DNA of 7,938 bases from Chitinophagales bacterium. Its GTDB lineage: Bacteria; Bacteroidota; Bacteroidia; Chitinophagales; JADIYW01. Both the position numbers and the translations under genes were made by a program. Positions within the stretch are counted from its first letter, which is position 1, and the number at the start of each line of letters is the position of its first letter. This document shows positions 1 through 6,267 of this stretch, in pieces. The stretch is taken from the NCBI GenBank assembly GCA_020848315.1, contig JADLAH010000001.1, forward strand, positions 1 to 7,938. The letters run 5' to 3'. The notes below the pieces were generated by a model that worked only from the letters and a program-made list of their open reading frames with translations, was not told where the DNA came from and did no database searches.

Positions 1-40
1 CTAATTATTACATCAGCTAATTATCTCATTCACTAATTCC
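1..40. repeat. Degenerate tandem repeat, 16-bp period
   Basis: CTAATTAT occurs at 1-8 and again at 17-24, and CTAATT recurs at 33-38, so the unit starts exactly every 16 bp. The second half of each unit is not conserved. The sequence lies downstream of the membrane-protein gene that ends at 75, and the rest of the gap (41-74) is AT-rich with further ACTACT/ACTAA-like words but no ORF or clear hairpin. The window edge cuts the array, so its full length is unknown. It may be a decayed intergenic repeat or low-complexity drift. Confidence 0.5.
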
Positions 41-74
41 TCAGCGACGCCGTCTTACTACTTAATACCTACTA

Positions 75-776
75 CTAAATAAATCCACCAAAAGCCTTTG
101 GTCGCTGTGCTTGCCAGGTTTTGTTGATGATAACATGCGTCAACACATCCGATAATGTTTTGGCAGCAATGAACATCAAAAATAGTATGGTTGTACTGAC
201 ACTTTCATGCATTTCCACCAGCACAAAAATCCCGGCCAATATAAAGAAGTGCATTGGAAATACACGGATGAACGGAATGCGCAGCAGACGTGTGAGATAG
301 GAATGATCCTTCACCCTATCCGCGTCTTTCTGATAATCTGATTGCAGAGAAAAGAAAGCATTCAGTGCAATAAAGGCCGTGCCAATAGCGAGGTATTTTG
401 TATCAAAAGAACCGGTCAGTGCCATCACCGTGATGACGCCGATAAAAATGGCATACACAAAATGAAACAAACCAAAGTTAAACGCAAACAAATTACTGAG
501 CCGGAAATTTGCCGGTGACACCTCCGTATTGTTGATGGATACTGTCGCTCCCGATTTTTCTATCCAACGTATTCTTTCGGCTTCCGACATACTGTTTTCC
601 AGTTTTCTGATGCGCAAAAAAAACTGTAATCCGATAAACACATTCTGCATATAAAACAGCCAGATTAGTGTGGACGTGCGCAGGATTTCTGTCTGATAAA
701 ACACCAGCAGCGTAAGGTTCCAGCACAGCAGCGCCCACAGTTCCCGGTCGCTCAGTATATTCCGCAGTTTTTCCAT
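75..776 (-). CDS. Six-helix integral membrane protein, DUF6498-like
   Basis: This 233-residue protein of unknown function is probably located in the inner membrane. Hydrophobic segments lie at about residues 12-30, 36-54, 97-120, 128-145, 173-190 and 194-212. A polar, charged stretch (about 55-92, with several Glu, Arg and Lys) separates helices 2 and 3, and a basic loop (about 147-172) precedes helix 5. The pattern FGLFHFVY at 101-108, PMHFFILAG at 174-182 and KTLSDVLTH at 206-214 is what I associate with DUF6498-containing proteins; that family call is from memory and tentative. The conserved-looking His105, His176, Asp210 and His214 sit in or next to helices. The ATG at 776 is the first in the frame and no strong Shine-Dalgarno precedes it. 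The gene lies beyond the fumC terminator, so it is probably transcribed separately, perhaps from the weak promoter at 784-814. No enzymatic motif or signal peptidase site is visible. Confidence 0.8.
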   Translation of the reverse strand: MEKLRNILSDRELWALLCWNLTLLVFYQTEILRTSTLIWLFYMQNVFIGLQFFLRIRKLENSMSEAERIRWIEKSGATVSINNTEVSPANFRLSNLFAFNFGLFHFVYAIFIGVITVMALTGSFDTKYLAIGTAFIALNAFFSLQSDYQKDADRVKDHSYLTRLLRIPFIRVFPMHFFILAGIFVLVEMHESVSTTILFLMFIAAKTLSDVLTHVIINKTWQAQRPKAFGGFI

Positions 777-783
777 CGCAAGA

Positions 784-814
784 TAAATCTACAGAATAAA
801 CAGCAGAGATGCAA
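784..814 (-). promoter_or_regulatory. Candidate Bacteroidota-type promoter for the DUF6498-like gene
   Basis: On the minus strand, TTG (812-814) is followed after 20 bases by TAGATTTA (784-791). This approximates the Bacteroidota primary-sigma pattern of a TTTG-like -33 element and a TAnnTTTG -7 element, with one mismatch in the -7 box. It lies between the fumC terminator and the ATG at 776, where a promoter would be expected. The match is weak, and it would leave a leader of only a few bases. Confidence 0.25.
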
Positions 815-830
815 GCAGCTATTCCCCCAC

Positions 831-872
831 AAAAAAATGGCTGAATGCAGCATTCGCTTTCATTCAGCCATT
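831..872 (-). terminator. Intrinsic terminator downstream of fumC
   Basis: A perfect 12-bp inverted repeat pairs AATGGCTGAATG (836-847) with CATTCAGCCATT (861-872) around a 13-base loop. On the minus strand the stem runs directly into seven T residues (831-837), as expected of a Rho-independent terminator. It starts 25 bp after the fumC stop codon, so it ends the transcript carrying fumC and probably the genes upstream of it. The plus-strand side lacks a comparable T tract, so it appears one-directional. A smaller alternative hairpin (GAATG-CAG-CATTC, 843-855) uses part of the same arm. Confidence 0.9.
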
Positions 873-896
873 CTGTTTATCTATCAGATACGGTGA

Positions 897-2297
897 TTAT
901 TTCAATCCGCCAATCATATCTTCAGGCTTCACCCACTCGTCGAACTGTTTCGCGGTCACATAGCCCAGTTTAATCGCAGTTTCTTTGAGTGTAGCGCCGT
1001 TTTTATGGGCAGTCTGCGCAATTTCAGCGGCCTTGTAGTAACCGATTTTAGTATTCAGCGCCGTTACCAGCATCAGTGAATTATCGAGATTTTTCTTGAT
1101 GTTTTCGTGCAATGGCTCAATGCCTACCGCACATTTATCATTGAAAGAAACGCACACATCGCCAATCAGACGAGCGGAATGCAGGAAGTTGTAAATCATC
1201 ATCGGCTTGAACACGTTCAGCTCGAAATGCCCGTTACTGCCGCCGATGTTGATGGCCACATCATTACCCAACACCTGTGCCGCCGCCATCGTCATCGCTT
1301 CGCATTGCGTCGGGTTTACTTTACCAGGCATGATGGATGAACCCGGCTCATTGTCAGGGATGAAAATCTCACCGATGCCGCAACGCGGACCGGAAGACAA
1401 CATACGAATATCATTACCGATTTTCATCAGAGAAACCGCCACCGTTTTCAGTGCGCCATGTGCTTCTACAATTGCGTCGTGCGCCGCCAGCGATTCAAAT
1501 TTATTATCTGCAGTGATGAAGGGCAATCCTGTCAGCGTCGCGATTTCTTTCGCCACGTTTTTAGCATATCCTTTCGGCGTATTGATACCGGTGCCCACCG
1601 CTGTGCCGCCCAATGCCAATTCTGACAAGTGCGCCAGCGTATTTTCAATGGCTTTCAGTCCGTGATCCAGCTGGGATACATATCCGGAAAACTCCTGACC
1701 CAAAGTCAGCGGTGTTGCATCCATGAAATGCGTACGACCGATTTTCACGATATGCTTGAATTCCTTGGATTTTTTCGCCAGTGTATTTCTCAGTTTCTTG
1801 ATGCCCGGAATTGTTTTTTCCAGCAGGATAGTATAGGCTGCGATATGCATTGCCGTCGGGAATGTATCGTTGGATGACTGTGATTTATTGACATCATCAT
1901 TCGGGTTGATGAGTTTTTTCTCGTCGGTCAGTTTTCCGCCCAACAGCACGTGTCCGCGATAAGCAATCACTTCGTTGCAGTTCATGTTGGATTGCGTGCC
2001 GGAGCCGGTTTGCCAAACCACCAATGGAAACTGGTCATCCAGCTTGCCGGCAAGAATTTCATCGCATACTTTTCCTATCACCTCACACTTCTGTTTTTCC
2101 AGCACTTTCGCTTTGTAGTTGGTGATGGCTGCCGCCTTCTTCAGGTACGCAAATGCGCGGATAATCTCTTTCGGCATCTTGTTGATGTCCTGCGCAATCT
2201 GGAAGTTTTCAATAGAGCGTTGTGTTTGCGCGCCCCAATAAACGTGTGCAGGTACTTTCACCTGTCCCATCGTGTCTTTTTCTATTCTGTATTCCAT
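897..2297 (-). CDS. fumC: Class II fumarate hydratase (fumarase C)
   Basis: This cytosolic TCA-cycle enzyme interconverts fumarate and L-malate. It is 466 residues, essentially the length of E. coli FumC (467), and appears complete. Family signatures are in order: the substrate-binding GSGTQSNMN (98-106), SSND (141-144), [16 protein letters not shown] (187-202) with catalytic His190, and the fumarase/aspartase signature [11 protein letters not shown] (319-329), which carries the mobile-loop catalytic serine, Lys326 and Asn328. The C-terminal part (about 408-463) matches the FumC C-terminal domain. Threonine-His in GRTH followed by DATP favours fumarase over aspartase, which usually has GRTQ. 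As a class II enzyme it would be an iron-sulfur-free homotetramer whose active sites are shared between subunits. The start ATG at 2297 gives the canonical N-terminus ([14 protein letters not shown]). The gene lies 34 bp after the enoyl-CoA hydratase gene and is followed by a strong terminator, so it is the last gene of this transcript. Confidence 0.97.
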   Translation of the reverse strand: MEYRIEKDTMGQVKVPAHVYWGAQTQRSIENFQIAQDINKMPKEIIRAFAYLKKAAAITNYKAKVLEKQKCEVIGKVCDEILAGKLDDQFPLVVWQTGSGTQSNMNCNEVIAYRGHVLLGGKLTDEKKLINPNDDVNKSQSSNDTFPTAMHIAAYTILLEKTIPGIKKLRNTLAKKSKEFKHIVKIGRTHFMDATPLTLGQEFSGYVSQLDHGLKAIENTLAHLSELALGGTAVGTGINTPKGYAKNVAKEIATLTGLPFITADNKFESLAAHDAIVEAHGALKTVAVSLMKIGNDIRMLSSGPRCGIGEIFIPDNEPGSSIMPGKVNPTQCEAMTMAAAQVLGNDVAINIGGSNGHFELNVFKPMMIYNFLHSARLIGDVCVSFNDKCAVGIEPLHENIKKNLDNSLMLVTALNTKIGYYKAAEIAQTAHKNGATLKETAIKLGYVTAKQFDEWVKPEDMIGGLK

Positions 2298-2304
2298 TGT
2301 TTAG

Positions 2305-2323
2305 TGATTGAATTATTGAATCA
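2305..2323. repeat. Imperfect palindrome in the fumC leader
   Basis: The 19-base element TGATTGAATTATTGAATCA is a dyad in which eight of nine positions pair around a central T; only the G/G pair at 2310/2318 fails. It also contains TTGAAT twice. It fills most of the 34-bp gap between the hydratase gene and fumC and ends 7 bp before the fumC ATG. Its size and symmetry suit a dimeric repressor operator, but no known operator was recognised, and AT-rich DNA yields such dyads by chance. Confidence 0.35.
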
Positions 2324-2331
2324 GTGCGTGT

Positions 2332-3117
2332 TTATTTTCTTTTGAATTCCGGTTTGCGTTTTTCCAGAAACGCTGCCACTCCTTCTTTCACATCTTCGGT
2401 ATTGAAGATATCACCAAAGGCATTGACTTCATAGGCAAAGCCGTCCACATCTTCTTTGAAATAAGCATTGGTACACTCGATAACTTTCGCTACTGCGATA
2501 GGTCCTTTGGTGGAAATTTTCAGGATGATGGATTTTGCTTTTTCCAGCGCCGCGTTTTTATCTGCTTCCACATAATTCAGCAAGCCCAGTTGCAAGGCGG
2601 TCTGCGCGTCAATCATATCGGCGGTCAGGTGCAATTCCAGTGCTTTTGTTTTTCCGATATACTGAATCAGTCGCTGTGTGCCGCCATATCCTGCGATGAT
2701 ACCGAGGTTCACTTCCGGCTGTCCGAATTTTGCATTCGGCGTCGCGATACGCAGGTGACAAGCCATGGATAATTCGCAGCCTCCACCTAAGGCGAATCCG
2801 TTCACAACGGCCACCACCGGTATGGGCATGCGCTCTATTGCGAAGAACGTATCGTGTCCGCGCTGCGCGAGTGCTTTTGCCTGCAAGACATCCAGTGACT
2901 GAAACTCGGAGATATCCGCCCCCGCCACAAACGCCTTTTCTCCCGCACCGGTCAGGATGATTCCTTTCAGCCCGTCTATTGATTTTGCGGCATCAAAAGC
3001 TGCGCTGATATCCTGCATGGTGGCACTGTTCAGCGCATTGAGTTTATCTGCACGATTGATGGTAATAGTCAGCACATTGTCTGCATCTATTTCCCAGAGT
3101 AAATTGGAGAATTGCAT
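2332..3117 (-). CDS. Enoyl-CoA hydratase, crotonase superfamily
   Basis: This 261-residue protein has the normal length for a short-chain enoyl-CoA hydratase or 3-hydroxybutyryl-CoA dehydratase, which adds water to trans-2-enoyl-CoA to form 3-hydroxyacyl-CoA. The crotonase fold is marked by NRADKLNALN (21-30), the CoA-binding and oxyanion-hole segment AFVAGADI (62-69), GFALGGGCEL (107-116) and FGQPEVNLGIIAGYGGTQRL (131-150). Both glutamates used by true hydratases are present: Glu115 in GGGCEL and Glu135 in PEVNLG, equivalent to Glu144 and Glu164 of rat mitochondrial crotonase. This argues against an isomerase- or hydrolase-only member. The C-terminal helices (about 195-258) end in AFLEKRKPEFK, typical of the family. 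No signal peptide is present, so it is cytosolic. The ATG at 3117 is 9 bp past the nuoN stop with no room for a promoter, so it is almost certainly cotranscribed with nuoN. Chain-length preference cannot be read from the sequence, and a role in fatty-acid, butyrate or amino-acid catabolism stays open. Confidence 0.93.
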   Translation of the reverse strand: MQFSNLLWEIDADNVLTITINRADKLNALNSATMQDISAAFDAAKSIDGLKGIILTGAGEKAFVAGADISEFQSLDVLQAKALAQRGHDTFFAIERMPIPVVAVVNGFALGGGCELSMACHLRIATPNAKFGQPEVNLGIIAGYGGTQRLIQYIGKTKALELHLTADMIDAQTALQLGLLNYVEADKNAALEKAKSIILKISTKGPIAVAKVIECTNAYFKEDVDGFAYEVNAFGDIFNTEDVKEGVAAFLEKRKPEFKRK

Positions 3118-3126
3118 GTATAGGAA

Positions 3127-4518
3127 TTATGTTGTTAATACAAATTGAAAAATAATATCAGGTGCAACACCCAATGCAAACAGAAGCACTGCCAGCAAAA
3201 TCAACAGGGTTTTATCCGTGGATGAAACCGCTATTTCATCTGTATCCAACGGCGTAGCCGTGAACATCGCGATAATGATTCTGAAATAGTAATACGCGCC
3301 CACCAATGATGCCAGAATGGCAATCACAGCGATGATTATAGCGTTTTTAAATAGTACGTTGGTGAGTATGAAATATTTGGCAAAGAAACCTGACAACGGA
3401 GGGATACCGGCCAGCGAGAGCAGTGCCACAGTCATCACAACAGCGAGCACCGGCTGTTTTTTAAACAAGCCATTGAATCGTTCGATGTCATTATCTTCTT
3501 TTCCTTTCACGACCAGCATGAGTATCCAGAAAGCCGCTAAACTGGCGAAGCAATACGCAGCGAGATAGTACCAGATAATGGTGCCGGTAGCCATCGCATG
3601 GGACGGCTGCAACGTGGCAATACCCAATATCATAAATCCGGCATGGCCGATACTGGAATATGCGAGTAATCTTTTTACATTGGATTGTGTGGCAGCAATG
3701 ACATTTCCCAACACGATAGTCAACACCGCGATAATCAGCATGACAATCTCATAGTAATTGAGATATGCGATGACCAGACTGAACAGACGGAAGAAACCGG
3801 CTACAGCGCCAATCTTTACGATGGTAGACATATATGCGGTGATAGGTGTCGGGGCGCCGTCATATACGTCGGGTGTCCAGAAATGGAAAGGAGCTGCCGA
3901 CATCTTGAATGACATGGCGAATAAAATCAGCAGCAGGCCAATCACCAGCAATTGCTGACTGATACCGAACTGACTGATAGAACTGGAAATCAGCTGCAAT
4001 ACATTGAAACTGCCTAAAGCACCATATACAAAGGTGATACCGAGGAGCAGGAAACCGCTGGCGAAAGCACCCATCAGAAAATACTTGAACGCTGCTTCGT
4101 TGGATTTCACATTGTATCTGTCACTGCCGACAAGTACATAAACAGGAATAGACAAGATTTCTACACCTAAAAATAACATCGTCATGTGCGTGTAGGTAGT
4201 GAGTAGAAATACACCCACGAGTGAAAACATCACCAGCGACAGGTAATCTGAAGTGTGTTCATCTGCCGTCAGGAATGCCCTGTTCATCAACAACCATACA
4301 ATGGCAACGAATGAGAACAAGATGGTAAACGCAAGCGGTACTCTGTCGAGCACCAGCATGCCGAACACCTGTTCGTTATTCCCGAAATCATACACACACA
4401 AACCTATATTCAGCATCAAGCCTGCAATCACCATAGGAAGAATGATTCTTCTGAACTGCAAGATTTCTGCCACTAACGACAAAATGCCTAACGCTGATAA
4501 TACTATTAATTCCTTCAT
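3127..4518 (-). CDS. nuoN: NADH-quinone oxidoreductase subunit N
   Basis: NuoN is an antiporter-like, proton-translocating subunit in the membrane arm of complex I. The protein is 463 residues, slightly shorter than E. coli NuoN (485), almost entirely hydrophobic, with about 13-14 transmembrane helices. Key charged residues are visible: Glu120 in the helix-5 motif FLGVEILSIPVYVLVG, Lys205 in FKMSAAPFHFWTPDVYDGAP (204-223), Lys235 in STIVKIGA, Lys282 in the QSNVKRLLAYSSIGHAG block (278-294), and Lys381 in GIPPLSGFFAKYF (371-383). By motif the first, second and last correspond to E. coli Glu133, Lys217 and Lys395, the proton-path residues. SIGHAG plus a late lysine rather than glutamate in the SGFFAK segment separates it from NuoM. 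A GGGAT about 7 bp before the ATG is the nearest thing to a Shine-Dalgarno in the window. It follows nuoM by 29 bp and precedes the hydratase gene by 9 bp. Confidence 0.96.
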   Translation of the reverse strand: MKELIVLSALGILSLVAEILQFRRIILPMVIAGLMLNIGLCVYDFGNNEQVFGMLVLDRVPLAFTILFSFVAIVWLLMNRAFLTADEHTSDYLSLVMFSLVGVFLLTTYTHMTMLFLGVEILSIPVYVLVGSDRYNVKSNEAAFKYFLMGAFASGFLLLGITFVYGALGSFNVLQLISSSISQFGISQQLLVIGLLLILFAMSFKMSAAPFHFWTPDVYDGAPTPITAYMSTIVKIGAVAGFFRLFSLVIAYLNYYEIVMLIIAVLTIVLGNVIAATQSNVKRLLAYSSIGHAGFMILGIATLQPSHAMATGTIIWYYLAAYCFASLAAFWILMLVVKGKEDNDIERFNGLFKKQPVLAVVMTVALLSLAGIPPLSGFFAKYFILTNVLFKNAIIIAVIAILASLVGAYYYFRIIIAMFTATPLDTDEIAVSSTDKTLLILLAVLLFALGVAPDIIFQFVLTT

Positions 4519-4547
4519 ATTTTATCCCTTTTGGGCTGCTTATTAAT

Positions 4548-6017
4548 TTACTTTAAGTTGGACACCTGATGCACCTGATCAATTAATTGTTTAACAGGTT
4601 CTTCCGAAAAATGGAGTAATGTATTCGGGAAAATACCGAAGAACAAAACCAATGCGACCAATCCGCCAAACATGATTTTTTCCTGTGTGGTAATCGGCGC
4701 GAAAGATTCCGTCAGCTGATTGGTTTCTCCGTGCATCATCTGCTGATACGCTCTCAACATATACAAAGCACCGAGAATGATGGTTAATCCTGCGAATACC
4801 GCCGCGATGGTGTTATATTGGAATATACCGTGCATCAGCAGGAACTCCCCCACAAAACCATTGGTCAGTGGCAATGCGATACTGCCGAGTACTATTATCA
4901 GAAACAGGATACTGAAAACACGATCTGTATTTCTGATGCCGCCCAGCTGACGCATGTTATCTGTCTGCATGCGACTAAAAATGGCATCGCATACAAAGAA
5001 GAGCGCCACTACATTGATACCGTGTGATACCATCTGATAGAGTGCACCTTGAACGCCCTGCAGGTTCCAGACAAATACGCCTGCTGCTATTAATCCGACG
5101 TGTCCCATGGATGAGTACGCGAGCATACGTTTAAAATGCTGTTGAGTCAACGCCATCATGGAACCGTATACCACACTGATGACACTCAGGATGATGACAT
5201 ATTTTGAAGCCATTTTCCAGCCTAGCGGCACCATCGGAATCAGCCACACGATGAGCGCGTAGGCCCCCATTTTCAGCATGATACCGGACAAGAGCATGGT
5301 GCCCTGTGTCGGCGCGTTGACATAAGTATCCGGCTGCCAGGTATGCAAAGGAAAAATCGGAATTTTGATGGCAAAAGCCAGGTAAAAAGCAATGAATACC
5401 ACCAACTGCTTGGACGCAGGCAGAGAGGCGCCCACCAGATAAAATTCCTGCATATCGAAAGAACGGGCAGGATTATTTAACCACAGGAAAATGATCGCGA
5501 GCAGCATAAATAAGCTTCCTGCCAGTGTGTAGATGAAAAATTTGAATGTAATACGCTGACGTCCCTGTCCGCCCCAGATCAGCGCGATGAGATAAATCGG
5601 AATCAGCGCGAGCTCCCAGAATACATAAAACAACATCGCGTCTTTTGCGAGAAACACCCCCAGCAATGCACTCTGCATGGCGAGCATCAGCGCGAAATAC
5701 ATGCCGGCATTACGGATGGTGCGATTAAACGCGCTATATACAATAAACGGCATAACGGTGGTCGTCAGGAAAACCATCAGCAAATTAATGCCATCCATTT
5801 TGATATAAAAATCTGCTCCGATGATGCTCACCCAGTTGGTGTGATAAGTAAACAATGCGGACGAAGGCGATGCATTAAACTGATATATCGCCACGATGGA
5901 CAGTATCCACTCGGCGACGGCTCCCAGCAATGCTATCTGACGGGCATTTCTGTCTGATACCAGTGCCGTCAGCACGGCAAATACAATGGGCAATATAACT
6001 AGCAGGAGTACTAACAT
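4548..6017 (-). CDS. nuoM: NADH-quinone oxidoreductase subunit M
   Basis: NuoM is the central antiporter-like subunit between NuoL and NuoN in the complex I membrane arm. It is 489 residues with about 14 transmembrane helices, close to the family length (E. coli 509). Diagnostic elements are Asp75-Gly-Ile-Asn at the start of helix 3, Glu135 in LFYVFWELALIPIY (129-142), Lys218 and His225 in AIKIPIFPLHTWQPD (216-230), Lys249 in GIMLKMGAY, KRMLAYSSMGHVGL (296-309), the broken-helix region around SHGIN (331-335), and Glu391 in LTNGFVGEFL. By motif Glu135, Lys218 and Glu391 match E. coli Glu144, Lys234 and Glu407; a glutamate in the last position is characteristic of NuoM. The ATG at 6017 gives a normal N-terminus, and its first bases overlap the end of the small upstream ORF by 7 bp, suggesting translational coupling. 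No Shine-Dalgarno is visible. Confidence 0.97.
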   Translation of the reverse strand: MLVLLLVILPIVFAVLTALVSDRNARQIALLGAVAEWILSIVAIYQFNASPSSALFTYHTNWVSIIGADFYIKMDGINLLMVFLTTTVMPFIVYSAFNRTIRNAGMYFALMLAMQSALLGVFLAKDAMLFYVFWELALIPIYLIALIWGGQGRQRITFKFFIYTLAGSLFMLLAIIFLWLNNPARSFDMQEFYLVGASLPASKQLVVFIAFYLAFAIKIPIFPLHTWQPDTYVNAPTQGTMLLSGIMLKMGAYALIVWLIPMVPLGWKMASKYVIILSVISVVYGSMMALTQQHFKRMLAYSSMGHVGLIAAGVFVWNLQGVQGALYQMVSHGINVVALFFVCDAIFSRMQTDNMRQLGGIRNTDRVFSILFLIIVLGSIALPLTNGFVGEFLLMHGIFQYNTIAAVFAGLTIILGALYMLRAYQQMMHGETNQLTESFAPITTQEKIMFGGLVALVLFFGIFPNTLLHFSEEPVKQLIDQVHQVSNLK

Positions 6018-6256
6018 AAATTCAGTAATAAGTAAGAAATTTTATTCAAAACAAGGGAACATGCAGCTGAGCATACATGATTCATGCCATCCACCAGCAC
6101 GGAAGAAAGCTGTTGGTCGATGCGGCCGGACAGTGCCAGCAATGCCAGTTGTCCCGCACCGAAAAGCACGGCTATTTGTTGCACATATCTTCGGTTCAGC
6201 ACATGCAGCACCGGAATCAGCACAACCATCATGGTTAATAAAACAATCAGTACCAT
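6011..6256 (-). CDS. Small membrane ORF between nuoL and nuoM, similar to the NuoM N-terminus; possible relic
   Basis: This unassigned 81-residue ORF has two clear hydrophobic helices (about 1-20 and 26-43) and a third weaker hydrophobic stretch (about 61-81) containing three cysteines. Aligned from its ATG to the neighbouring NuoM, the first 31 residues need no gap: Arg23, Gln27, Ile28, Ala29 and Leu31 are identical, in RYVQQIAVL versus RNARQIALL. Later, VDGMN (55-59) resembles MDGIN (74-78) of NuoM, with about 19 residues missing between. It thus looks like helices 1-2 and the beginning of helix 3 of an antiporter-like subunit, cut short. It is too short, and lacks the glutamates, to be NuoK. 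An in-frame TTG (6271) overlapping the nuoL stop could add five residues; I prefer the ATG because the similarity begins there. The stop overlaps the nuoM start by 7 bp. The last 80 bp are AT-rich and may be former intergenic DNA. It could be a real accessory subunit, a pseudogene remnant, or chance similarity of hydrophobic sequence. Confidence 0.5.
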   Translation of the reverse strand: MVLIVLLTMMVVLIPVLHVLNRRYVQQIAVLFGAGQLALLALSGRIDQQLSSVLVDGMNHVCSAACSLVLNKISYLLLNLC

Positions 6257-6267
6257 AATATTTATTT

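Noticed and set aside
1207..1665. Plus-strand 152-codon open frame opposite fumC
   Set aside because: It lies entirely within the well-supported fumC gene on the other strand, its product has no recognisable motif, and it reads as a codon-bias shadow.
4519..4547. Hairpin in the nuoM-nuoN gap (CCC-AAAA-GGG)
   Set aside because: The stem is only three base pairs, so it is not a credible terminator or regulatory structure.
5986..6258. Plus-strand 90-codon open frame across the nuoM/nuoL gap
   Set aside because: It competes with the minus-strand ORF that resembles NuoM. Its translation has no recognisable feature and opposes the direction of all neighbours.
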